Source: Bryoerythrophyllum caledonicum (lineage: Eukaryota > Streptophyta > Bryopsida > Pottiales > Pottiaceae). From it: a DNA stretch of 64,000 nt. Each line of letters begins with the position of its first letter. Within the stretch, counting starts at the first letter, position 1. The notes under the pieces were generated by a model that made no database searches, had not been told where the DNA came from, and saw only the letters and a program-made list of their open reading frames with translations. This document shows, in pieces, positions 11,163 through 20,384 of this stretch. Both the position numbers and the translations under genes were made by a program. The stretch spans positions 62,001-126,000 of the forward strand of contig OZ020526.1 of the NCBI GenBank assembly GCA_963971425.1, given 5' to 3'.

Positions 11163-13364
11163 CTCCTTGTTCTTGATCACCGTAAGACTGATCATGTATG
11201 GGATTCCATGAATGTGAATCTTGACATTCCGGATAAGTCCCACCGATTCCACAACCGTCTGGTCTGCCATACGTAATCTGTATGGTGCAGCTTGTGGGTC
11301 GCTTAGGCCAAGACGCTTCCGCTCCTCGTCCGTGATGAGGTTAACCCTAGATCCTCCATCCAACAGAACATTCTCCAATGCTCCAGTTCCTATTTGTACG
11401 CGCAGTACAGGCAGGTTCCGGTCAACATCCACTGCGGCACTGGAAACTGGACGCTGTACCCTGGATTGATCTGGATTGGGACTCAGGTCTGGAATTGGCT
11501 GTGGTTCTGGAGAGGGAAACAAATGAGTTTTCATAAAGTCCCTGAGGTTGGGAGCCATGTGCAATAGCTGCCCTAGAGTCACCGTTACTGGACTCTGTAA
11601 TATCTTCCTTCCAACTCCAGGAATGATGTCTGTTGAACCTCCGGACGTAGGTAATTCGCTTGGTGAGGTCTCCTTGATCCGGACTGGACTCTCCAGAACA
11701 CAAGAGTCTGGAAATTCCATCCAATCTTCCGAAGAGGAAGGTATAGCTTCCTTGTCTGGGTCTTGATTGGGCTGGGTAGAGGTCGTTCCTTGATCGGCAT
11801 GTTCCCGCTCTTGTATCTCCTTAATAGTATCCATCATCTCGTTCCGCAATCTCTCTTCTTCTTTCCAGTCCGCCTTAGTCCAAGCACTCCTGGGTTTAGG
11901 GGCTCGGTCTTCCTTGTCTGGAGATGCTAATCCTGCTTTGAGAGGCTGAGCTCTAGTCAGGCTGGCTACTGCAACTGGATCTGCTTCCTCCAGTAGCTGG
12001 ATCTCCACGTTGCTGGCGTGATGGGTTGGATTAGCCTTGGTCTTAGCCGTCGTGGCCAGAAACTCCTCCCACTCTTTCTTGCATGGACAGTTGTATCTCC
12101 GGTGCCCCGGTTGACCGCATAAGTGGCAAACTTCAAGCCGGTTATAATTAGAGTCTCCACCTCCAGAGCGCAAATATCCTGGTCTGGAGTAGCTTCCGGA
12201 AGAGTTCGGTTGTGTGCCTTGGTTCGACTCGGGCTGGATCCGGACTTCATTGACATTCACCGGTGCTCCTTCCGTGGTTCTACGAGGCAATCCTTGTGGA
12301 TTATCTGGATTAAACCAACAATCAGGCTCCAGATGTCCTGCACGTTTGCAACGGGTGCAGAATTTCTTGGGCGCTTCTGGAGTGACCGCCTTACTTGTGG
12401 TGCCGCCACCCTTGCCACTGGAGTCGTTTCTCCGGATCTCAATGCCTGTTGTTTTACCATTCAGGTCCGTACAATTCTCCTCGCATCGAAGTGCTGCATC
12501 AAGCAACTCTGTCAAAGTCCGAGCCGGTGCAATACTTGTGGTAAACTTGATGTACTCCAAAAGTCCAGCTCTGAAGTTGGTAATCCGGAAGCCCTCTCCT
12601 GGATCCGACTGTAGACATTTCATTAATGTCATGAACCGGTCATAATAATCCTGGACTTTTTCTCCCACCTGCTGGGCGAAAGACTTCAGCTCACGGTACA
12701 CGGCTTCATCAGTAGTTTGGCTCCTGTAGCGTTTCCGGAATGCTGCCTGGATTTCTATCCATGAACACTAAAGGTGATTCTCCAAGTAGGTCTCATACCA
12801 GGCCCCAACCTTGTCGCCCAATGTGGTTCCGAACAAGTTGATGATAACTTGTTCGTCGGTTTCCCCATTGTGCCATAATGTTCGCTCAAACTGGAGTATG
12901 TGAGCATCTGGGTTGCTCCCTTCTTTGTTCTTGGTATACGGTAGGGGTTTCCTATTCGGTACCACCACCGGAGGTGCTGTGGTTCTCCAGATTGGAGCTG
13001 CTGCCGGAGGTCCTGCTGTACGCCAGGCTGGGCCTGTTGCTGAAGGTCCAGCTGAATAATGTGGTGGAGGATACGTTGGTTCTGGATATCTCCGGATAGG
13101 TCCTCGGTGACCTGCTTCTCCAGTGTATAGCAATCTGTCATCCACCATTGGTGGATAGCTGGGATTTGGTTTTGGAGCCAGACCTGGAGGTGGACCCATT
13201 CGGATAAATTCTGTTGCCGTGGGTGTAGGCTCTGGTCGACTGACCTGAGGCGGGTAGACCATAGGATAGGTGTCCACATACGGCTGCTCCATATAATTCG
13301 CCGGTTCTGGTGGCCTTCGTGGGTTTCCAGTTGGATGGAATGGTCTTCCCGGACCTACTTCCAT
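11163..13364 (-). pseudogene. Element A copy 1 gag (capsid, nucleocapsid) and protease N-terminus
   Basis: A single frame is interrupted by a TAG at 12768-12770. The upstream part (to 13364) is Pro-rich and ends in a capsid-like region with FERTLWHNGETDEQVIINLF and AWYETYLENHL. The downstream part has the rest of capsid (QQVGEKVQDYYDRFMTL) and two CCHC knuckles, CTRCKRAGHLEPDC and CHLCGQPGHRRYNC. A long linker follows, then the aspartic protease start with a D-G-G-S site (VLLDGGSRVNLIT). An in-frame TGA at 13374-13376 separates it from the next gag piece. D-G-G-S is usual in Tat-lineage elements. The frame enters the S1 LTR at 11162. Copy 2 differs at two residues in the 534-residue downstream piece. 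Confidence 0.88.
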
Positions 13365-14369
13365 ACCGCTAGGTCAGGACGCTGATGCGGCTTGTGAGCC
13401 GCAAAAACGGCTCACGGTGATGAATGGACCTCACGTCGGGTCCATTAAGGCTAATGAGTGGTGAAAATGGGTTATCCCATGGACTAGCTCGTGGTTTTTT
13501 GATTAAAATGATCAAGTGGCCTTTCCCCTCACTAAAAGAGGAGCCATTTATGGGCAATCGCGGAATTTATGTAGTTAGCCAAAAAGGAAGAAAAAAAAAA
13601 GGGAATAAACCAGAAAAGAAAAGCAAAGAGAGAAGGGAAAAAAGACAAAAGAAAATTAGAAAAGAATTAAAATGAGTAGTGGTGGAGAAGAATTTACCTC
13701 CTATGAAGTTGTAGACCGTAATCGGTCACGATGAAGAAATCACGAAACCAAAAAAATGGGAGAAGAAGGAGGATGGTGAGGAGAAAAGAAAAAAGAATGG
13801 GGCGTTAAAACCCCTTAAAAAAAATAGTCAAAAGGGTCCAAAAGAAGTGGAAAAGAATCCTCATCTATCACTAAGTAAATTAGGAATTACCCCAAGCAAG
13901 GGGAATTCAATTTAGGTAGGTTAAATTAGATTTTTGCACCTTTGAAAATTAGCTAATAGCTCACTTATTGAGATCATGCACACACATGTGGCATGGAGTC
14001 AAAGTTTAGATTTAGATATTCCTTGGTTAGTGGGACACCCACTTGTGTTAAATGCAAGGGTGGCTAGTGAATTATTGCTTTTTAGTTACTAGTTGTTTAG
14101 TGTGACCATTAATGTGCCCACCCAAATTGGCGGCTGTAAACGACGAAGGGAACGACCTTGGGAACAAAGAAGGGAGCAAGGGTCTTGGAGTTACCCCCTT
14201 GGAGGGCGCTCATTCGAAGGGTGGGAGGTAGGAGTGAGAGAGGTGTGTGGTAGGAGCTAGGAAACCGAGAGAGGTGTGTGGAAGGAGAGAGAGAGGTAGG
14301 GTTCAGATTTCCCCCTCCTGTGGGCTGGAATGTGATTCAATCATTGCGAAAATAGGAGAGTAGATAGAT

Positions 14370-15190
14370 TAGTAAGTTGGCTTTCCAACAAGCTCAAGAA
14401 CACGCGGATCGGAGCTGTGACGACGAAGATACAGGCGGAGGAGTGAGGACGACCAGCTGGAGGATCGGTGGCGGATCTCATACGGCCTCAGGTTTTCCCT
14501 CGTCAGTAGCGGAGTTCTTGTCTAATCACGCTAAGATTTTAGAAGTAGATAGATTAGATTGTTGGCTTTTCAACAAGCTCAAAAACTTGCGGATCAGAGC
14601 TGTGACGACGAAGATACGGGCGGCGGAGTGAGGACGACCAGCTGGAGGATCGGTGGCGGATCTCATACGGCCTCAGGTTTTCCCTCCTCAGTAGTGGAGT
14701 TCTTGTCCAATCAGACTAAGATTTTAGGAGTAGATAGATTAAAACGTTGGCTTTCCAACAAGCTCAAGAACTTGCGGATCGAAGCTGTGACGACGAAGGT
14801 ACAGGCGGCGGAGTGAGGACGACCAGCTGGAGGATCGGTGGCGGATCTCATACGGCCTCAGATTTTCCCTTGTCAGTAGCGGAGTTCTTGTCCAATCAGG
14901 CTAAGATTTTAGGAGTAGATATATTTGAACGTTGGCTTTCCAACAAGCTCAAACACGTGCGGATCGGAGCTGTGACGACGAAGATACGGGCGGCAGAGTG
15001 AGGACGACCAGCTGGAGGATCGGTGGCGGATCTCATACGGCCTCAGGTTTTCCCTCGTCAATAGTGGAGTTCTTGTCCAATCAGGCTAAGATTTTAGGAG
15101 TAGATAGATTAGAACGTTGGCTTTCCAACAAGCTCAAACACGTGCGGATCGGAGCTGTGACGACGAAGATACGGGCTGCGGAGTGAAGAG
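14370..15190. repeat. ~185-bp tandem repeat inside S2
   Basis: About 4.5 copies of a unit of 182-188 bp. Each copy contains GTTGGCTTTCCAACAAGCTC and a GACGACCAGCTGGAGGATCG stretch, and each carries a repeated ~84-codon ORF. The ORFs are a by-product of the unit length and not genes. Confidence 0.9.
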
Positions 15191-15191
15191 C

Positions 15192-15330
15192 ACCAACCAG
15201 AGGAGCAAGATCACGAGCTGAACAAGAGGAGCAAGATCACGAGCTGAACAAGAGGAGCAAGATCACGAGCTGAACAAGAGGAGCAAGATCACGAGCTGAA
15301 CAAGAGGAGCAAGATCACGAGCTGACCAAG
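15192..15330. repeat. 26-bp tandem repeat inside S2
   Basis: About five near-perfect copies of a 26-bp unit containing GAGGAGCAAGATCACGAG. The unit resembles the half-unit of the S1 minisatellite, which points to a common origin with different expansion in each LTR. Confidence 0.88.
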
Positions 15331-15427
15331 CAAGTCGAAGGCTAAGGATGGAGGGTGAACCGAATTAACTCAGGGAGCCCATTTTCTTTTCTCCCTCGAA
15401 CCTCTTCAATTCCATGTGTATGACTTG

Positions 15428-15493
15428 AACCCTAATTTTCTAAATACAAAAACCACGCGGAAGCGCTGCCAATTTTTCGGTAGAATTAGGGTT
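15428..15493 (+). promoter_or_regulatory. Conserved LTR stem-loop with GCGGAAGCG loop (S2)
   Basis: The arms are AACCCTAATTTTCTA and TAGAATTAGGGTTT, with loop sequence containing CGCGGAAGCGCTG. The loop begins about 715 bp before the LTR 3' end, close to the value for S1 (about 720) and S3 (about 745). Pairing of the arms is the best of the copies here. Confidence 0.6.
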
Positions 15494-16173
15494 TGCTATA
15501 TATTCAATTAAATAACCGATTAGAGCGCCATTAGTAAGTGAACACAGCTGGAGGCTCACTCTTAGTAAGGCTGGGGTGGATTCTTGTGTGAATGAATGTG
15601 ATACATGCATAGGAATGTGGTGCATGATCTTGAATAAAGTCATATGTTGAAGGTGCACTGTTGGTCGCTGGCTGGGAGGTCCAGGGTTGAGTCAAATGAT
15701 CAATTGAAGGCTGCCATCGTGTTAAACAAGAAAAACTAATAAGAACACAAAAAAACAAACGTAAAAAACGGAGTCATAATCACGAAGATAATGAAGAATT
15801 AAACTTTTAACATAAAAAGAGGAGCCTGTCTGCTGGTTGCTGCTACTAGGGTCGCACTTGGGCCTGGAATTGGTGGTTAAGGTGCTAATCAAGTTCACAA
15901 GGCAAAATTGAACCTAATGGAGCTTTAAAACATTGGAAACAAAGCTTTGAGGCGGAATTTACGCTTGTCTAAAGGTTGGATTCAACCTAAGGCTCAATTC
16001 AGCCATCACATCACTAATTATTAACGAACCCTCTTAAGTGACCACGCCTTGGGTCATCATGCTTGTATGAATGGTTAAAGTATGTTTGCACAAGGGGTTG
16101 CATCCCATATGTAGGATCTTGTGTTCAAGATAAGCCACCCCATTAGGGGGCGGTTTATTTGGCTCACACGGCT

Positions 16174-17264
16174 CCCAGTGTCTTGGGGGGCCTCTGGTCC
16201 ATGTATTCCCGTTCTTCTGGTCCTGGTGGTCTGGATGAGCCTCCCAGATAATCTGGAGGGCCGGTTTCTGAAAAGTGTCGCCATCTTCTTAACGGGTCCA
16301 GTTTTGGTGCTTCTGTAGATGGCTCAGCAGCGCTCCGCCACTCTTCCCACCACTGGAAAGTGTTCCGTCGAGCTACTTCTTTCCGTCGCTCAATTTCTTC
16401 GACCCTCTGGACTTCCTGGCGTCGTTGCTCGTGGTGCCATGCTTTTTCTGCATCCTGACGTTGTGTCTGCTCTTGCAGTAGCCGCATAGCTTTCGGAAGT
16501 TCAGGTCCGGACCTTGTCGGATAGCCCCACTGATTTCGGTTCTGCTGTATTGTATCTCCTTGTGTCCGTTGACATCTAGCCTCCTTCTCTGCTCTCTAAT
16601 GAGCCTTAAATTTGTCCAGCATGCGCCTTTGTTCCGCTATGAACTCTGGATCATGGTCAAAATCATCTTCTTCTCTGAAGTGTACGGTTGGTTTCCTGTG
16701 CTGGTATGGTCCAGGATGTCTTAGAACTGGACCCGAACGTCCCATGTCTGGACCGTATCTCTTAGGATATTCTTGCCCCAACCTCTTGCTCATCTCGTCT
16801 AGACTTGCACGCAGATTGTCTGGAGTTTGAGCTTCGTTTCTTGGAGTTGGCGGTCTTTCCCATGCCCGGAGATCCATCCTCTCCTCTAGGTCTAGATCAT
16901 TGACCAGCATGCTGATATTTGTCTGAACCGGCTCCCATCGGTGGTGGAGTGTGCCTTCGTGGACTCCAAACTCCCTTCGGTTCATCTCTTGTGCTCCCTC
17001 TGCTTCTCTGTTGTCCTGCCTTGTCCGGATCGGGAGCTCTCCTAGATCTCCGGGTCCGTCTGGTCTTCTCGGGGGCAAATCGTATGCCCCCAGTGATGAA
17101 TTATCACCAATCACCTCCATGTCTACTGGTTGCCTCCGGTTCGCCGTACTCTCCTCTGAGCTTGGGTTTCGGTATCCTATAGTGTCGTCTGCCTCTACTG
17201 TCTGCTCTTGAATCCTCGGTAGGATTCGTCTCCTCTCTTGCTGTGCTTGGAATCTTGCTGCGAG
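16174..17264 (-). pseudogene. Element A copy 1 gag, N-terminal part
   Basis: The start of gag, in the same frame as the downstream gag segments. Two open pieces (to 16596 and 16174-16487) are separated by a TAG at 16596-16598, also present in copy 2. The protein is Arg/Glu/Pro-rich; the second piece has a charged helix-like stretch (LLQEQTQRQDAEKAW). The frame appears to extend to 17357, but everything beyond 17264 is hAT sequence. In copy 2 the native start is an ATG at 47293, a dozen codons upstream of the point where the hAT inserted. The S2 LTR cuts the other end at 16173. Confidence 0.75.
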
Positions 17265-17466
17265 CAGGGTTGTTCGGCCGTCCGTCCGTCCGGTAGTGTC
17301 CGTCCGTCCGGTAGAGGCTGTTGTCCGTCCGATAAGGGTCAACCCTAGTTTGACCATGACTCGAGGTAAATCAATTTACCCACTGCCACGAAGGCGATTA
17401 CGTGGCTGACACGTCATCAACAGGGTCGCGCGCGTGCAGACAGTGGGGCGGGCGCGTGAAGGGAGC

Positions 17467-17666
17467 NNNNNNNNNNNNNNNNNNNNNNNNNNNNNNNNNN
17501 NNNNNNNNNNNNNNNNNNNNNNNNNNNNNNNNNNNNNNNNNNNNNNNNNNNNNNNNNNNNNNNNNNNNNNNNNNNNNNNNNNNNNNNNNNNNNNNNNNNN
17601 NNNNNNNNNNNNNNNNNNNNNNNNNNNNNNNNNNNNNNNNNNNNNNNNNNNNNNNNNNNNNNNNNN
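17467..17666. other. Assembly gap, exactly 200 N
   Basis: The run of exactly 200 N suggests a placeholder, not a measured gap. The region that should encode most of the hAT transposase is missing here, so the true distance is probably larger. ORFs drawn across it have no meaning. Confidence 0.98.
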
Positions 17667-19327
17667 TGCAAATTCAAAACAATGGTGAGGCCAAAAGGGC
17701 CCTAAACAAGGTTGTTATGACGCTCTGTGGTCCGCTCGGAGTGTCTTTTTCGGCAGTAATGCTCGAAATCACGGAGTATGAAGAATTGCGAGGCCCATAT
17801 TCACCGGAGGAAGCTGGGGAAATTGAAAACAGCAACCTGTTGCCTCACCAGTGGTGGAACCGCGTGGGCGGGCAATCATTGCCTATCATAGCGAAGCGTA
17901 TACTAGCACAAACCTGCTCGGCCTCGTCATGTGAGCGTAATTGGAGCATGTATTCGTTCGTGCATAGTAAGAGCCGAAATCGCTTGGGAGTGCAGAAAGC
18001 GGAAGATTTGGTCTACATCTACACGAATAGTCGATTGCTCCGAGAACGTGCTCGTCCAGACCCGATTCGATGGTATGAGGAGAATGTGCATTCGGAGGAG
18101 TCTGATCCAGATGGGGGACTTCCTTCAAACACAGAGGACGAGGGCTTGGAGTCGGATGATGAGGGTTACAACTGGATGGGCGGCGATTGGGAAGACCTTG
18201 CCGGTGACAACAACCCCGTGTCTGATCATAGCCCACCTAGGGACAACTGTGCAAACAACGAGCACGGTGGAGATGCACTACATGACCATTTTCACAACGT
18301 CCACGGTGACCCAGTGGATCCTTTTGTGTTTGATGATGTCGACGCAGCGGCTGTCCATACTATAGTAGAATTATCGGGTGAAGACCGTGCCGAAGCAGCT
18401 AGGGCAGACGAAGATGGGTCGGCATTGGGGGGCAATCTTGATCGAGATGACAACATCTCGGAGAATCAGTCTCCCAACTCAAACGGCTCTAGCGCCTCAG
18501 GCCCTTCTAATGGCGATGGCCCTGATCTCGACGGTCATGGCATTGGCATTGCAGCGAAGAATACATTTCCTCACAATGGAAACGAAGTGAGCAGTGGTGA
18601 AAACAATAATGAATCCCATGAGCCAATGGCCACCACGGGGTCCATTGAAGTTGTGAGAAGCTCTCCGGTTTTGCCTCAAGCAACCGAACCGGACTCGGAG
18701 GAAGACATGCCACTACAAGATTTGTTTCGGCGGCCACGTGCTCAAAGTACCGCATCGATCGGAAGAACTCTTTTACGTGTAAAGAAAAAGACCTCTTCAA
18801 CAATTGTTCGGCCACCCGTTCACCGTAGCGCACTTGGCCCAAATGGTGGTGTGGAGCGCGCGATACTAACCCCACAACTTCCCTCCGCGAGGGCAGGGTC
18901 CTCTACTATGAGCAGCCATTTGGGGACACAGAACTTCGGTACTCTCCCTTTCTTCACGGGACCTTGGCGAAGCGGAACCTCGGAGAGAGTCATTGGGGCC
19001 AAAGGCAACCGCTCCAAAAACATGGATGGAGTAACAGACAAGAGGAAGAATATCCGAGTAAAACGACTTGTGAATGCCGCATTAACTACCGGAGCCGAGC
19101 TACAACTACGAAACTTGGCCTCGGAGATTGAGGAGTACGTGGCACCAGTCTTGGAAAATTCAGCGGAGAACTTCTCATCATTGGGCGATGATGCAGACGA
19201 TGAGGATTGCGATGAAGTACCTGGCGACAATACGGTGGTGCTTCGCGGGCTTTCTCTTCCCCAAAATGTTCGCCGATCAAAACGGAAGCGGAAACACAAT
19301 GAAGAATCCTCAAGCTCAGATGATTAA
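17667..19327 (+). CDS. hAT transposase, C-terminal part (5' end in gap)
   Basis: About 552 codons are open from the gap to a TAA at 19325-19327. The first ~120 codons carry the hAT C-terminal dimerisation region: a Trp pair near HQWWNRVGG, the LPIIAKRILAQTCSASSCERNWS block and the KSRNRLGVQKAEDLVYI block. The remaining ~400 residues are Asp/Glu/Ser/Asn-rich and poorly structured, ending in a basic RRSKRKRKH stretch that could be a nuclear localisation signal. The zinc-finger and catalytic RNase H-like parts would lie in the gap. The frame is intact in what can be seen, so the element may be fairly young. The long acidic tail is unusual for hAT transposases. Confidence 0.8.
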
Positions 19328-19550
19328 AAGATGACGGACACGAGGGTACTACAAGTTAAAAGTGTTTTTAGTTGTCTGGTGTTAGCATGGTACAATAGAA
19401 CCGCGGTTTTAAAATATGTACTTGGTGTCGAGAGTGCCCATTCATGAAAGCACCACATTGAAATAAATAATTTTAATGTTAGAGCTCCCTGGTACAATTG
19501 TATTCTTTCAAATTCTCTAAACCTCAGCCCTTTTGAGGGGCAAACGCAGT

Positions 19551-19885
19551 GTTCGACCGCGCGCGCCCGGCCCCTAACCGCGCGCACCCGATAGGCAGGT
19601 GCGCGCGACCCACAATGGTACGCGCCAGGCCCGTGACGCTGCGCGCCCGGCCCCTAACGGTACGCGCCCGACCTTAACGGTACGCGCCCGGCCCTGAGTG
19701 CTACGCGCCCGGCCCTGCTATGCACGCGCCCGGCCCTTAGGGATACGCGCCCGGTTTTAAATCGTACGCGCCCGGCCCTAATTGGAACGCGCCCGGCCCT
19801 TCATGAACGCGCCCGGTCCAGATTGGTATGCGCCCGGCCCCAAATGCTGCGCGCGCGGTCCGAAGGCACGCGCCCGCCCCTTGAT
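19551..19885. repeat. GC-rich minisatellite (CGCGCCCGGCCC) in hAT 3' region
   Basis: About a dozen imperfect units of roughly 20-30 bp share the core ACGCGCCCGGCCCT with variable spacers. It lies between the transposase stop and the right end of the hAT. Its high CpG content contrasts with the neighbouring AT-rich sequence. Confidence 0.85.
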
Positions 19886-20079
19886 GTGACGTGGAAAGCC
19901 GTCTGACGTGTCGTGCACACGTGTTTTACCAGGGGGTAAGTTGAAAATTTGATTTAGGGTTCGTAATTTTATTTTACACGCAACTGTCCGCCAAAAAGTG
20001 TTGTCCGTCCTGTCCGTCCGTCCTACTGTCCGTCCGTCCGCTGTCTTTGGGCCCATGTCCGTCTATGTAGACAACCCTG

Positions 20080-20384
20080 CCGCTCACGTCCGGAACCTGC
20101 CGGAAGCATCCGGAACCGGAAGTAAACCGGAACCGGAGAGAATCCGGATTCGGAATTGATCCGAAGCCGGAAACGCTATTATAACCGTAACGGCCGTCCG
20201 TACACCGCAGAAGGTATTTAAGCCAGAAGTTAGGGTTCACTCCCCACACTTCTTGGCTTACTCTTTTTCCTTTGCCCGTGCATTGTAATCCCCCTAGAAC
20301 GGAAGTGTTTCCATTAGAGAGAGTGTGTGGCGAGGTCAGTGCGTGCAGGTGATACCGGAGAGACTGTGAGGAATCTCTGCAGAA
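20080..20384 (+). promoter_or_regulatory. Upstream region of the antisense ORF
   Basis: This is rich in CCGGA repeats and contains a TATA-like GTATTTAAG at about 20213-20221, followed by a pyrimidine-rich stretch. The ATG at 20385 has a good eukaryotic context (GCAGAAATGGCG). A promoter for the ORF is plausible but only inferred. Confidence 0.35.

Larger units (their letters stand above)
13393..16168 (+). repeat. Solo LTR S2, private to element A copy 1
   Basis: The ends are TGTGAGCCGC and GGCTCACA, flanked by a perfect CGGCT duplication (13388-13392 and 16169-16173). Copy 2 at about 48410-48425 keeps the uninterrupted site with a single CGGCT. The insertion is therefore younger than the split of the two copies. 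Length is 2776 bp with no coding capacity. Its first ~170 bp and last ~60 bp resemble S1, so it belongs to the same family. It carries two tandem arrays and the conserved stem-loop. Orientation is opposite to S1 in this copy. Confidence 0.88.
17265..20079 (+). mobile_element. hAT-family DNA transposon with assembly gap
   Basis: The left end CAGGGTTGT at 17265 and right end ACAACCCTG ending at 20079 form a 9-bp terminal inverted repeat. Subterminal regions on both sides carry TCCGTCCG repeats and a related GACGTG-rich block. The left junction lies exactly where copy 1 stops matching copy 2. The 8 bases flanking the left end (GCTGCGAG) do not match those flanking the right end (CCGCTCAC), although hAT insertion makes an 8-bp duplication. 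The transposase C-terminal domain is encoded inside. See the finding on the failed junction. Confidence 0.75.

Noticed and set aside
14377-15186. Repeated ~84-codon ORFs as a tandem gene family
   Set aside because: The ORFs follow the 185-bp repeat unit and end with it; no start context or known domain.
15192-15330. CRISPR-like regular repeats
   Set aside because: Units are head to tail without unique spacers, inside an LTR of a eukaryotic genome; a plain minisatellite. The same holds for 9690-10312 and 23712-23900.
17402-19327. A 641-codon ORF running through the N gap
   Set aside because: Translation across N is meaningless; only the part after 17667 is supported as hAT transposase.
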